A stretch of DNA of 64,000 nt from JAWLGZ01 sp041690635 (GTDB taxonomy: Bacteria > Pseudomonadota > Gammaproteobacteria > Thiohalomonadales > Thiohalomonadaceae): the NCBI GenBank assembly GCA_041690635.1, contig JAWLGZ010000004.1:1-64000 (forward strand). The letters run 5' to 3'. Shown here piece after piece: positions 25,525 through 33,529 of this stretch. Numbering within the stretch: position 1 is the first letter of the stretch; each line of letters begins with the position of its first letter. A program made the translations under genes and the position numbers. Below the pieces are notes generated by a model. The model had not been told where the DNA came from and did no database searches. It saw nothing but the letters and a program-made list of their open reading frames with translations.

Positions 25525-26136
25525 TCAGTACCTTCGCATTTGTCCCACCAGTACGCCCTGGATGCGAACCCGATCAGGCGCATAGCGCATTGGTGACAGG
25601 GCAGCGTTGGCGGGATGCAGGGTGATGGTGCCGGCCCGATGTTCGAGCCGCTTGAGCGTCGCCTCCGATTCGTCGATCAGCGCGACCACGATCTCCCCGT
25701 TGCGGGCGTGGTCGCGCTGTTCGATCACCACCCAGTCCCCGTCGAGTATCCCCTCGTCGATCATGGAGTCTCCGCGTACCCGCAGCACATAGCAGGGGCC
25801 TGTGCTGCGCAGCGCCGCCGGCACCTCGACCCGTTCCGCAACCGCGACCGCCTCGATAGGGCGTCCGGCGGCGATGGTGCCGAGCAGCGGGAGCGTTCCT
25901 CCGTCGTGCCCGGACTCGGTCAGCCGCACCCCCCGTTGTCTGCCGTCCATCGGTTCCACCACGCCCGCCGCAATCAGCGCCTGGATGTGCTTGTGCAGGG
26001 AGCCGCGTGAGCGCACCCCGAGCGCCGCGCACAGCTCGTCCAGCGTCGGTGCATGCTCGAAGCCATCGGCGTGGTGGCGCAGGTAGTCATAAATCTGCTG
26101 CTGACGGCGGGTCAGGGCGGGATGGTCGTTGGTCAC
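25525..26136 (-). CDS. lexA: LexA repressor
   Basis: 203 residues from GTG 26136. Winged helix at 1-68 (TLDELCAALGVRSRGSLHKH), self-cleavage site A90-G91 (IAAGRPI), catalytic S124 (GDSMID) and K162 (EATLKRL): spacing matches E. coli LexA. RecA-stimulated self-cleavage should release the SOS genes. The recognition helix (RSRGSLHKHIQAL) differs from E. coli, in keeping with the unusual operators at 26168-26216. Divergent from mrfA. It may be a second LexA of this genome (recA is not nearby). Confidence 0.93.
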   Translation of the reverse strand: MTNDHPALTRRQQQIYDYLRHHADGFEHAPTLDELCAALGVRSRGSLHKHIQALIAAGVVEPMDGRQRGVRLTESGHDGGTLPLLGTIAAGRPIEAVAVAERVEVPAALRSTGPCYVLRVRGDSMIDEGILDGDWVVIEQRDHARNGEIVVALIDESEATLKRLEHRAGTITLHPANAALSPMRYAPDRVRIQGVLVGQMRRY

Positions 26137-26161
26137 TGGCTTTATCCGGTAACGGTTCCGC

Positions 26162-26191
26162 TTGTCTGTTCTCTATCGGTTCTCTTATAGT
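26162..26191 (+). promoter_or_regulatory. Candidate promoter of mrfA
   Basis: TTGTCT (26162-26167), 18-base spacer, TATAGT (26186-26191). The first GTTC-N7-GTTC operator lies inside the spacer, so a bound repressor would block RNA polymerase. Expected transcript start about 26198, before GTG 26221. Confidence 0.6.
26168..26182. promoter_or_regulatory. LexA-type operator 1, GTTC-N7-GTTC
   Basis: GTTC at 26168-26171 and 26179-26182, separated by 7 bases. This direct-repeat form is the known LexA box of alphaproteobacteria rather than the CTGT-N8-ACAG palindrome of E. coli. It sits between lexA and mrfA. Confidence 0.7.
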
Positions 26192-26201
26192 AGCGCACCG
26201 A

Positions 26202-26216
26202 GAACGGATGGAGAAC
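26202..26216. promoter_or_regulatory. LexA-type operator 2, GAAC-N7-GAAC
   Basis: GAAC at 26202-26205 and 26213-26216: the same direct repeat read on the other strand, 34 bases from operator 1. Together they make a mirror-symmetric pair between the two divergent genes. Confidence 0.7.
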
Positions 26217-26220
26217 ACGT

Positions 26221-28635
26221 GTGGCCACCCCCGTCGAACAGATCGACTTCGAAGCCGGCGACCCGGTTCGCCGGCTGGCGGACGGGTTGACGCGGCGCTA
26301 TCGCAAGCGGATCACCGGTGAACTGGTCATTCCGGCCCGGGACGGACGTTTCGCCCCGCTCCCGGAGGAACTGGAACCGCGGCTCGCGGCAGCGCTCCGG
26401 GCGCGGGGCGCGGCACGGCTCTACAGTCATCAGGCCGAGGCGTGGGAATCGATTCGGATGCGCCGGCACACGGTGGTGGTCACCCCCACCGCCTCGGGCA
26501 AGACCCTCTGCTACAACCTGCCGGTGCTGCACGCGGCACTGACGGATAAGGCGAAGGCGCTCTATCTCTTCCCCACCAAGGCGCTGGCGCAGGATCAGGT
26601 GGCGGAGCTGCTGGAACTGAACCGGGCCGGTGAACTGGGCGTACGCGCCTACACCTTCGACGGCGACACCCCCGGCGATGCGCGCAAGGCGGTGCGTACC
26701 CGCGGCGATATCGTCGTCTCCAACCCGGACATGCTGCACCAGGGGATTCTGCCGCACCACACCAAGTGGGCGCAGTTTTTCGAGAATCTGCGCTACGTGG
26801 TGATCGACGAGACCCACACCTACCGGGGCGTATTCGGCTCCCACGTGGCGAACGTGATTCGTCGCCTGCGCCGCATCTGCCGTTTCTACGGCTCGGAGCC
26901 GGTATTCATCCTCTGTTCGGCCACCATCGCCAACCCGGACGAACTGGCCGCGGAGCTGGTGGGGGAAGAGGTTTACGCGATTACCGAGAGTGGCGCACCG
27001 CAGGGCGCGCGCCATCTGCTGTTGTGGAACCCGCCGGTGGTCAACCCGGACCTGGGTATCCGCGCCTCCGCCCGTTCCCAGGTGACCCGCATCGCCCGCA
27101 TGGCGGTGAAGTCGCGGCTGAAGACCATCGTCTTCGCCCAGACGCGCCTGATGGTCGAGGTGTTGACCAAGTACCTCAAGGATGTGTTCGACGGCGACCC
27201 GCGCAAACCGCCGCGGGTGACCGCCTATCGCGGCGGATACCTGCCCACCGAGCGGCGGGCCGCGGAGAAGAAACTGCGTGCGGGCGATATCGACTGCGTG
27301 ATCGCCACCTCGGCACTGGAACTCGGCGTCGATATCGGCGCGCTCGACGTCTGTGTACTGAACGGTTACCCGGGGACGGTGGCGGCCACCTGGCAGCGTC
27401 TGGGGCGGGCGGGCCGGCGGCAGCGTCCGGCGCTCGGTGTGCTGGTTGCCACCAGCCAGCCGCTGGATCAGTACATTGTGCGCAATCCCGAGTTCTTCCT
27501 CGGCGCGAGTCCCGAACATGCCCGCGTCGATCCCGACCAACTGCTCATCCTCCTCGACCATGTGCGTTGCGCCGCCTTCGAACTGCCGTTCCGCGAGGGC
27601 GAGCGGTTTGGCGGAGAGGAACTGTCGCAACTGCTCGATTACCTGCAGGAGGAGGGCGTGTTGCACCGTGAGGGGGCGCAGTGGCACTGGAGCGCCGACT
27701 CCTACCCCGCCAACAGCGTATCGCTGCGCTCGGTGGCGGAGGGCAATTTCGTCGTCATCGACATTACCGATGGTGGTCAGCTCATCGTTGCGGAGGTTGA
27801 TTTCTCCTCCGCGCCGATGACCCTCTACGAGGGGGCCATCTACATGATCCAGGCGAGTCCCTACCAGGTGGAGCGGCTGGACTGGGAGGGGCGCAAAGCA
27901 TTCGTGCGCAAGACCCGCGCCGACTATTACACCGACGCCATCGATTACACCCGGCTCAAGATCCTGGAGGCGTTCGAACAGGACCAGGTCCCAGGCAGCG
28001 GCGTCGCGCGCGGTGAGGTGCATCTGGTGCGGCGCATCGCGGGGTACAAAAAGATTCGCTACTACACCCACGAGAACATCGGCTACGGCAACATCAACCT
28101 GCCGGACCAGGAGATGCACACCACCGCGGTGTGGTGGCAGGTCCACCCGGAGGCGCTGGCCGGCGCCTTCGTGTCGCGCCAGGAGGCACTGGACGGGTTC
28201 CTCGGTGCCGCCTACGCCATGCACCATGTGGCCGCGCTACGCACGATGTCCGAGCCGCACGATCTCGGTCGCGCGGTGGGGGACGGCGATGCCACCTGGG
28301 TCGCCACGGTGGGCGCGAACGGCCGTGGACAGATTCGTGGCAGCAATGGTGAGCCGATGGACCCCGAGGCATCAAATCGCTTCCGTCCGGCGCTCTTTCT
28401 GTACGACAACTATCCCGGCGGGGTCGGCCTCTCCGCACCACTCTACGATCAACGCCGCGGCGTGGTGAATCACGCCGCGGCGCTGGTGAACGCTTGCGGC
28501 TGCCGCTTCGGCTGCCCGAGCTGTGTGGGTCCGATCCTGGCATCGGATGAGGTACGTGGCTATTCACCAAAATCGGCCGCGCTACGTGTTCTCGGCCTGT
28601 TGACCAACGATGATTCCGTTAGCGTCAGTTCGTAG
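26221..28635 (+). CDS. mrfA: MrfA/YprA-type DEAD/DEAH helicase with zinc-binding C-terminus
   Basis: 804 residues from GTG 26221 (GGATGGAG 8 bases upstream). SF2 helicase: Walker A TPTASGKT at 88-95, DETH at 196-199, SATIANP, and motif VI QRLGRAGR. The C-terminal DUF1998 region holds four cysteines C759, C761, C765 and C768. In Bacillus subtilis MrfA works with the exonuclease MrfB to repair mitomycin-type DNA damage outside UvrABC. The next gene encodes an MrfB-like nuclease, and the promoter carries LexA-type operators, so a damage-induced repair pair is likely. The family is sure; the pathway is inferred. Confidence 0.92.
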   Translation: MATPVEQIDFEAGDPVRRLADGLTRRYRKRITGELVIPARDGRFAPLPEELEPRLAAALRARGAARLYSHQAEAWESIRMRRHTVVVTPTASGKTLCYNLPVLHAALTDKAKALYLFPTKALAQDQVAELLELNRAGELGVRAYTFDGDTPGDARKAVRTRGDIVVSNPDMLHQGILPHHTKWAQFFENLRYVVIDETHTYRGVFGSHVANVIRRLRRICRFYGSEPVFILCSATIANPDELAAELVGEEVYAITESGAPQGARHLLLWNPPVVNPDLGIRASARSQVTRIARMAVKSRLKTIVFAQTRLMVEVLTKYLKDVFDGDPRKPPRVTAYRGGYLPTERRAAEKKLRAGDIDCVIATSALELGVDIGALDVCVLNGYPGTVAATWQRLGRAGRRQRPALGVLVATSQPLDQYIVRNPEFFLGASPEHARVDPDQLLILLDHVRCAAFELPFREGERFGGEELSQLLDYLQEEGVLHREGAQWHWSADSYPANSVSLRSVAEGNFVVIDITDGGQLIVAEVDFSSAPMTLYEGAIYMIQASPYQVERLDWEGRKAFVRKTRADYYTDAIDYTRLKILEAFEQDQVPGSGVARGEVHLVRRIAGYKKIRYYTHENIGYGNINLPDQEMHTTAVWWQVHPEALAGAFVSRQEALDGFLGAAYAMHHVAALRTMSEPHDLGRAVGDGDATWVATVGANGRGQIRGSNGEPMDPEASNRFRPALFLYDNYPGGVGLSAPLYDQRRGVVNHAAALVNACGCRFGCPSCVGPILASDEVRGYSPKSAALRVLGLLTNDDSVSVSS

Positions 28636-28702
28636 CGTGGGTGAAGCGCAGCGATACCCACGGAATCCGGTGACGGGTATCGCTGCGCTTCACCCATCCT
28701 AC
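28632..28702. repeat. Long-arm intergenic inverted repeat
   Basis: Arms at 28632-28659 and 28675-28702, 28 bases each with two mismatches, around a 15-base loop. The outer ends read GTAG...CTAC and the arms contain GTGGGTGAAGCGCAGCGATA. This matches a common proteobacterial intergenic hairpin repeat family. It lies between mrfA and mrfB and may form an mRNA stem that alters coupling of the two genes. Confidence 0.9.
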
Positions 28703-28721
28703 AGGGAGCGGGTTAACGACA

Positions 28722-29912
28722 ATGAATCTGAAATCACGCCTTGACGCCTTGCGTCGACAGAGCGGTGCTGCCCCGGTAATTCCGCATGAACCTGACGGCC
28801 CGCTGCTCGGTGATCGGGTCCGTCGCATGCAGGGGAACGTGCGAGCCGTAGGGCGGTTGGACGAGCGTGCAGTCGCCGAGCGGGTCGGCGGAGAGCCGAT
28901 CGCGCCCGGCGTGGTGCTGGTGGAGCAGCGGATCGGGCTCACGGCACGGCACGGGGAACGATCGTTGGCGGATGTGCTGGCGTCCGGCCCCGTACTGCCC
29001 GCAGCAGATGGGGTCGAGAGGCACACACTCCTCTTCCTCGACACGGAGACCTCCGGACTGGCCGGCGGCAGCGGCACGGTGGTCTTCATGCTCGGCATGG
29101 CCCGTATCGAGGGCGGGTCACTGTGTGTCCGCCAGTATCTTCTCACCGCCTTCTCGGGTGAAGCCGCCCTCTATCAGCATGCCCGGGAGTGGGTAGGCGT
29201 TGATGCCACCCTGGTCAGTTTCAACGGCAAGTGCTTCGACGTGCCGCTGCTGTCAGCGCGGAGCCGACTCGCGGGGGAAACCGATCCATTCACCCGCTTA
29301 CCGCACCTCGACCTGTTGCACCCCACACGGCGCGCCTTCGGCACCCGTTGGCCCGACTGTCGCCTTTCCACGAGCGAGTCCAGACTGCTGGGCTTTACGC
29401 GCACCGACGACCTTCCCGGCAGCGAGGCGCCACAGGTGTGGCTCGATCTGATCCGGCGTGGCGACTGCCGCCGTATGCCGGCGGTGCTTCGGCACAATTT
29501 ATGGGATCTGCTGTCGCTGGTCGTGCTGCTTCCGGCACTCGGTGAAGTGCACGACCGGCCCACCGATTTTGGGGCCGACGTCGGAGCCATTGCCCGTTCC
29601 CACCGTCGCTCCGGTAATGAGTCGCGGGCGCTGGCACTCCTGGCATTGTCCCCATCCCTGGGTGCCGCTGAGCGGTGTGAACTGGCAAGGCTCTACGCAC
29701 GGCAGGGTGACTGGGATCGGGCGTGTGTCATCTGGAATGAACTGGCGGAGGCGGGTTGTTCCGAATCGGTGGAACGGCTTGCCAAGTTCTACGAGCACCG
29801 GGCGGGCGATTTCGAACTGGCGCTACAGTTTGCGCGCCGGCTGCCGCACGGTGCGGAGCGGACCCGGCGCGAACAGCGGCTACGTGCGCGCCTCTCCGTA
29901 GAACCATGCTGA
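28722..29912 (+). CDS. mrfB: MrfB/YprB-type DEDDh exonuclease with TPR-like tail
   Basis: 396 residues, ATG 28722. RNase H-like exonuclease with all DEDDh residues visible: D107 and E109 (LFLDTETSGL), D173 (FNGKCFDVPLL), H258 and D262 (RHNLWDLLSLV). The C-terminal third is helical, TPR-like (CELARLYARQGDWDRA). This is the layout of YprB, renamed MrfB, the partner of the MrfA helicase in mitomycin repair. It follows mrfA on the same strand across a hairpin repeat. Confident for the family; DNA substrate inferred. Confidence 0.9.
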   Translation: MNLKSRLDALRRQSGAAPVIPHEPDGPLLGDRVRRMQGNVRAVGRLDERAVAERVGGEPIAPGVVLVEQRIGLTARHGERSLADVLASGPVLPAADGVERHTLLFLDTETSGLAGGSGTVVFMLGMARIEGGSLCVRQYLLTAFSGEAALYQHAREWVGVDATLVSFNGKCFDVPLLSARSRLAGETDPFTRLPHLDLLHPTRRAFGTRWPDCRLSTSESRLLGFTRTDDLPGSEAPQVWLDLIRRGDCRRMPAVLRHNLWDLLSLVVLLPALGEVHDRPTDFGADVGAIARSHRRSGNESRALALLALSPSLGAAERCELARLYARQGDWDRACVIWNELAEAGCSESVERLAKFYEHRAGDFELALQFARRLPHGAERTRREQRLRARLSVEPC

Positions 29913-30151
29913 CGACACTCCGGACTGTGTCAATCCTTGAGGTGCTTTAAGAGCCCCCGAAAATGTGTCAGGACAAGAGGTAGTGCGCAGGCGCTGGCCA
30001 TGCTCGGCGCCAAGTGCTGTTCCAATCCGGAGGAAGCGGAGCGGGTCGGCGCTTCGCAGCACTCGGTAGGTGGTGTCCCTTACGGCTTTGGCCGTGACGC
30101 ATGCAGCGTTCAACTGCCGCTGGCGTTGGGCCTGTCAATCGACGGGTTCTA
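29913..30151. other. Intergenic region upstream of nifV, no gene seen
   Basis: About 240 bases before the NifA site. Short open frames here have no ribosome site or recognisable sequence. Nothing else was identified. Confidence 0.5.
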
Positions 30152-30167
30152 TGTCGTCTTTGCGACA
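30152..30167 (+). promoter_or_regulatory. NifA upstream activator site TGT-N10-ACA
   Basis: TGTCGTCTTTGCGACA matches the TGT-N10-ACA consensus exactly, with extra dyad symmetry (TGTCG/CGACA). It lies 73 bases before the -24 element, the usual distance for activation by looping. Confidence 0.8.
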
Positions 30168-30240
30168 ACTTGCGGGGAAATCCCTGTTTTGGTGCTCGTG
30201 GGGACCTCGTAAGTCACTGCTTTTTCGCTGTTCAGTCGGG

Positions 30241-30256
30241 TGGCATGGGCATTGCT
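30241..30256 (+). promoter_or_regulatory. Sigma-54 promoter of nifV operon
   Basis: TGGCATGGGCATTGCT matches the -24/-12 consensus TGGCACG-N4-TTGCW with one mismatch. Transcription would begin about 10 bases later, about 25 bases before the nifV start. Confidence 0.85.
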
Positions 30257-30290
30257 CTGGCACATCCGGGAACCATTCTGGGGCAGCGGC

Positions 30291-31427
30291 ATGAATGCAG
30301 GGCGAGCGCATGAGGTGGTGATCGACGACACCACCCTGCGGGATGGCGAGCAGACCGCCGGTGTGGCGTTCAGTCTGGATGAGAAACTGGCGATCGCTGC
30401 GGCCCTCGACCGCATCGGCGTACCGGAGCTGGAGATCGGCATTCCGGCCATGGGGGCCGAGGAGCGGGCGGACATCCGCGCGCTTGCCGGGCTCGGCCTT
30501 TCGGCGCGGCTCATCGCCTGGGCACGGATGCGCGACGACGACCTGGGGCTGTGCCGCGACCTCGGTGTCGACATGGTCGACCTCTCCATCCCCGTCTCCG
30601 ATCAGCAGATCCGGCGCAAGCTCGGCCACGATCGCACCTATGTGCTGGATGCGATTGTGCGGCACGTGAAAGGGGCGCGTGATCTTGGATTGGAGGTAGG
30701 CGTTGGCTGCGAGGACGCCTCGCGGGCCGACGACGATTTCCTGCTGCGCGTAGCCGAGACGGCGCAAGCCGCCGGCGCCCGGCGACTCCGGTTTGCCGAT
30801 ACGGTCGGCATCATGGAACCGTTCGGCGTGTTCGAGTGCATTCGGCGGTTGCGCACACGGGTGGATATCGAGATCGAGATGCACGCCCATGATGATCTCG
30901 GCCTGGCTACGGCCAACACGCTGGCGGCGGTGCGCGCCGGCGCCACCCATGTCAACACCACCGTCAACGGTCTCGGCGAACGTGCAGGCAACGCGGCGCT
31001 GGAGGAGGTGGTGCTCGGTCTGCGTTGCCACTACGGCATGGGCAGCGCCATCGACCTCGGGGAGATCACCGCAGTCTCTGCGCTGGTCGCCAATGCGTCG
31101 GGGCGGCCATTGCCGTGGCACAAGAGCATCGTCGGCGAGGGGGTATTCACCCATGAGTCCGGCATCCACGTCGACGGATTGCTGAAGGACCCGGCTAACT
31201 ACCAGGGCATCGACCCGGCGTTGCTCGGGCGCAGCCACCGCCTGGTTATCGGCAAGCACTCGGGCACCCGCTCCGTTATCCAGGGGTACGCGGAACTTGG
31301 AATCACCCTGACGCGTGAAGAGGCGGCCCTGCTGTTGCCGGCCATCCGCGCCTTTGCCGTGCGCAACAAGCGTCCGCCGACCCCGGTGGAACTGCAGCGT
31401 TTCTACACCGTGCCCGATGCGGCCTGA
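30291..31427 (+). CDS. nifV: Homocitrate synthase NifV
   Basis: 378 residues from ATG 30291 (MNAGRAHEVVIDDTTLRDGE); an upstream in-frame ATG would lie in the promoter. HMGL-like barrel with DTTLRDGEQTAGV, HAHDDLGLATAN and NTTVNGLGERAGNAALEEV, and KSIVGEGVFTHESGIH. It condenses acetyl-CoA with 2-oxoglutarate to make the homocitrate of FeMo-cofactor. It opens the nifVWZM operon under NifA/sigma-54 control. Could be confused with isopropylmalate or methanogen homocitrate synthases, but the operon settles it. Confidence 0.96.
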   Translation: MNAGRAHEVVIDDTTLRDGEQTAGVAFSLDEKLAIAAALDRIGVPELEIGIPAMGAEERADIRALAGLGLSARLIAWARMRDDDLGLCRDLGVDMVDLSIPVSDQQIRRKLGHDRTYVLDAIVRHVKGARDLGLEVGVGCEDASRADDDFLLRVAETAQAAGARRLRFADTVGIMEPFGVFECIRRLRTRVDIEIEMHAHDDLGLATANTLAAVRAGATHVNTTVNGLGERAGNAALEEVVLGLRCHYGMGSAIDLGEITAVSALVANASGRPLPWHKSIVGEGVFTHESGIHVDGLLKDPANYQGIDPALLGRSHRLVIGKHSGTRSVIQGYAELGITLTREEAALLLPAIRAFAVRNKRPPTPVELQRFYTVPDAA

Positions 31428-31455
31428 GTTGGCCCGAGTTGGCAGGAGGAGCCGT

Positions 31456-31764
31456 ATGAACATCGACAATGAGTTGCAGGATCTGGAAACCGCCGAGGAG
31501 TTCCTCGACCATTTCGCCATCGACTATGACCCGGCGGTGGTCCACGTCAATCGGCTGCACATCCTGCAGCGCTTTCATGACTACAACAACGCCGGGCTGC
31601 CGGAGGGGGAGGTACCCCGACGCGAAGTGCTCGCCGCCAATCTGGGCCGCGCCTACGCCGACTTCGTATCCTCCGACGCGCAGACCGAGAAGGTGTTCAA
31701 GGTGTTTCAGGCCACTGCCGGTCACACCGCCTACGTCTCGGTGGACCAACTGCGCCGCACCTGA
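31456..31764 (+). CDS. nifW: Nitrogenase-stabilizing protein NifW
   Basis: 102 residues; AGGAGGA 6 bases before ATG 31456. The sequence LETAEEFLDHFAIDYDP and HILQRFHDYNN is characteristic of NifW, which helps protect or assemble the MoFe protein. The stop overlaps the nifZ start by one base. Confidence 0.95.
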   Translation: MNIDNELQDLETAEEFLDHFAIDYDPAVVHVNRLHILQRFHDYNNAGLPEGEVPRREVLAANLGRAYADFVSSDAQTEKVFKVFQATAGHTAYVSVDQLRRT

Positions 31765-32225
31765 TGGAACCGGCCCGTTTCGACTATGGGCACGCGGTGC
31801 GGGTGGTTCGCAACATCCGCAACGACGGCACCTTTCCGGGTGAGCGGACCGGCGCGCTGCTGGTGCGGCGCGGCACTGTCGGCTACGTGCGCAACGTGGG
31901 TACCTTTCTTCAGGATCAGGTGATCTACGAAGTGCATTTCCTGGAGGCGGACCGTTTGGTGGGCTGTCGCCAGGAGGAGCTGATCGATGCCGCAGAACGC
32001 TGGGTTCCGAGCCGCTTTGAGAGCCGCGAATGGGTCACCAGTCGGCTGAAGCTGGCGGTGAACGGCGTGGTGGTGGCCCAACCGGGTGATCTGGCCCAGA
32101 TACTGAAGGTGGTCCGGGACGAGCGTGGCGTGTTCTATCAGGTCCGTTTTCCGGGCCGTACGCTACAGGTACCGGAGTCGGCCCTCGAGCCCGCCTCCGA
32201 TCCCCCACAGGAGGCTTCCGGATGA
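31764..32225 (+). CDS. nifZ: Nitrogenase maturation protein NifZ
   Basis: 153 residues, TGATG overlap with nifW. Two SH3-like NifZ segments: YGHAVRVVRNIRNDGTFPG with GTVGYVRNVGTFLQDQVIYEV, and AQPGDLAQILKVVRDERGVFYQV. NifZ aids formation of the second P-cluster of the MoFe protein. Ends in an ATGA overlap with nifM. Confidence 0.95.
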   Translation: MEPARFDYGHAVRVVRNIRNDGTFPGERTGALLVRRGTVGYVRNVGTFLQDQVIYEVHFLEADRLVGCRQEELIDAAERWVPSRFESREWVTSRLKLAVNGVVVAQPGDLAQILKVVRDERGVFYQVRFPGRTLQVPESALEPASDPPQEASG

Positions 32226-33049
32226 GCGGCGTACTGGCGTATCACCTGCTGCGAAGTGCGCTGAACCGTTTCGGGCGCAGCCCGGCCGAACTCTCCGCGG
32301 ATGAACGGCTGTCGGTCAGCAGCCAGGCCGAGCGCGAATATGCCGTCGAGGCGCGAGTGCTCTCTGCGCCGGAGGCGTGCGACGCGGCGATCCCGGATGC
32401 AGTCGTCAGTGACGCGCTGAGAGGCATCACCGACCGCTACGGCAATGGGGAGGAGTTGGCCGCTGACCTGAAACGGAACGGCCTCGACCTGGCCCGGCTG
32501 CGCAGGGCGGTGGAGCGCCAGCTTCGCGTCGAGGCGGTCATTGAGCGGGTGCTTGCGGGCGTGAGCGTGACCGAGGAAGAGGTGCGATCGTGGTATACGG
32601 CACACCCGGAACAGTTCCGCCGTCCGGAGACACGGACCGCCCGCCACATCCTGGTCACGGTCAACCCCGATTTCCCCGAGAACACCGGGCAGGCAGCCCG
32701 ATCCCGTTGTGAAGCGATTGCCCATCGGTTGGAGAAGGGGGAGCCGTTTGAAACGTTGGCCCGTGCCCACTCTGAGTGTCCCACCGCGATGGAGGGGGGG
32801 CTGCTGGGGCGTGTGCCCCGAGGCAGACTCTACCCCGAACTGGAGCAGGTGCTGTTCGAGTTGGCGGAGGGGGAGATCGCCGGCCCGGTGCGGACGGAGA
32901 TCGGATTTCACCTGTTGCGCTGCGACCGTATCGAACCGCCCCAACACCTGCCGCTGGAGGAGGTCCGGGACAGGCTGGGCGAAAAGCTGCTCGAATCCCG
33001 CCGCCAGGCGTACTTGCGTCGGTGGCTGCATCGGCCCCCATCCGCGTAG
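32222..33049 (+). CDS. nifM: NifM, parvulin-type peptidyl-prolyl isomerase
   Basis: 275 residues. The N-terminal helical domain (1-120) is followed by a PpiC/parvulin domain (about 138-235, ARHILVTVNPDF and GGLLGRVPRGRLYPELEQ). NifM isomerises prolines to mature the Fe protein NifH. No signal peptide, which separates it from SurA/PrsA-type isomerases. Last gene of the nif operon; no clear terminator follows. Confidence 0.94.
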   Translation: MSGVLAYHLLRSALNRFGRSPAELSADERLSVSSQAEREYAVEARVLSAPEACDAAIPDAVVSDALRGITDRYGNGEELAADLKRNGLDLARLRRAVERQLRVEAVIERVLAGVSVTEEEVRSWYTAHPEQFRRPETRTARHILVTVNPDFPENTGQAARSRCEAIAHRLEKGEPFETLARAHSECPTAMEGGLLGRVPRGRLYPELEQVLFELAEGEIAGPVRTEIGFHLLRCDRIEPPQHLPLEEVRDRLGEKLLESRRQAYLRRWLHRPPSA

Positions 33050-33094
33050 AAAACTCGCCCTCCGGAGGCTCCTGCAGACGCCAATAACGCACGC

Positions 33095-33430
33095 CTACGG
33101 TTCCCGAAAACAGCGCGCCCCCGCGCTGCTCCCGATGCAGGCGACGCGATTACCGAAGGCGTCCCGGTAGCGATAGTGGTAGCGCGGTTCGTCATCGCCG
33201 GGACCGAGGGCCGGGACCGCCGGCTCTATCTCGGCCAGGGCGGCGTAGACCGAATCGAAGCAGCGGCCGTCCACACACCACTGATCCCACGCGCGCTCGT
33301 CCGCTGCGCAGGCCGGGTCCGGGATCCGGATCTCGCGGTCAGCTCTCCAGGCGATCAGCCCTTCAGGCTCACACGCCTGGACCAAGCCGGATGCCACCAT
33401 CCCCGCCACCAACGCGAGTTTCCCTTGCAT
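33095..33430 (-). CDS. Small exported cysteine-rich protein, unknown
   Basis: 111 residues with GGGAGGCAACAC before ATG 33430. The first 19 residues look like a signal peptide (ALVAGMVASGLVQA). The mature part has six cysteines, enough for three disulfides, and many acidic residues (ALGPGDDEPRYHYRYRDAFG). The first Cys at about residue 20 makes a lipobox-like VQAC, so a lipoprotein is possible. No known family was recognised. It stands between nifM (convergent) and smr. Confidence 0.7.
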   Translation of the reverse strand: MQGKLALVAGMVASGLVQACEPEGLIAWRADREIRIPDPACAADERAWDQWCVDGRCFDSVYAALAEIEPAVPALGPGDDEPRYHYRYRDAFGNRVACIGSSAGARCFREP

Positions 33431-33529
33431 GTGTTGCCTCCCGGTTCGCTGCGTCAGGCCGGCAGGGTGGCAGGGGCGTGTGGCGTTACCTTTACCGACG
33501 ATTGAATTTTTCCCGGAAGCTGGCCCCGG

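Noticed and set aside
26185..28227. 680-codon open frame antisense to mrfA
   Set aside because: High-GC codon bias leaves long antisense frames; the sense strand has full helicase motifs, and the antisense protein is low in recognisable sequence.
30240..30290. Upstream ATG for nifV
   Set aside because: Would place the start within the sigma-54 -24/-12 element.
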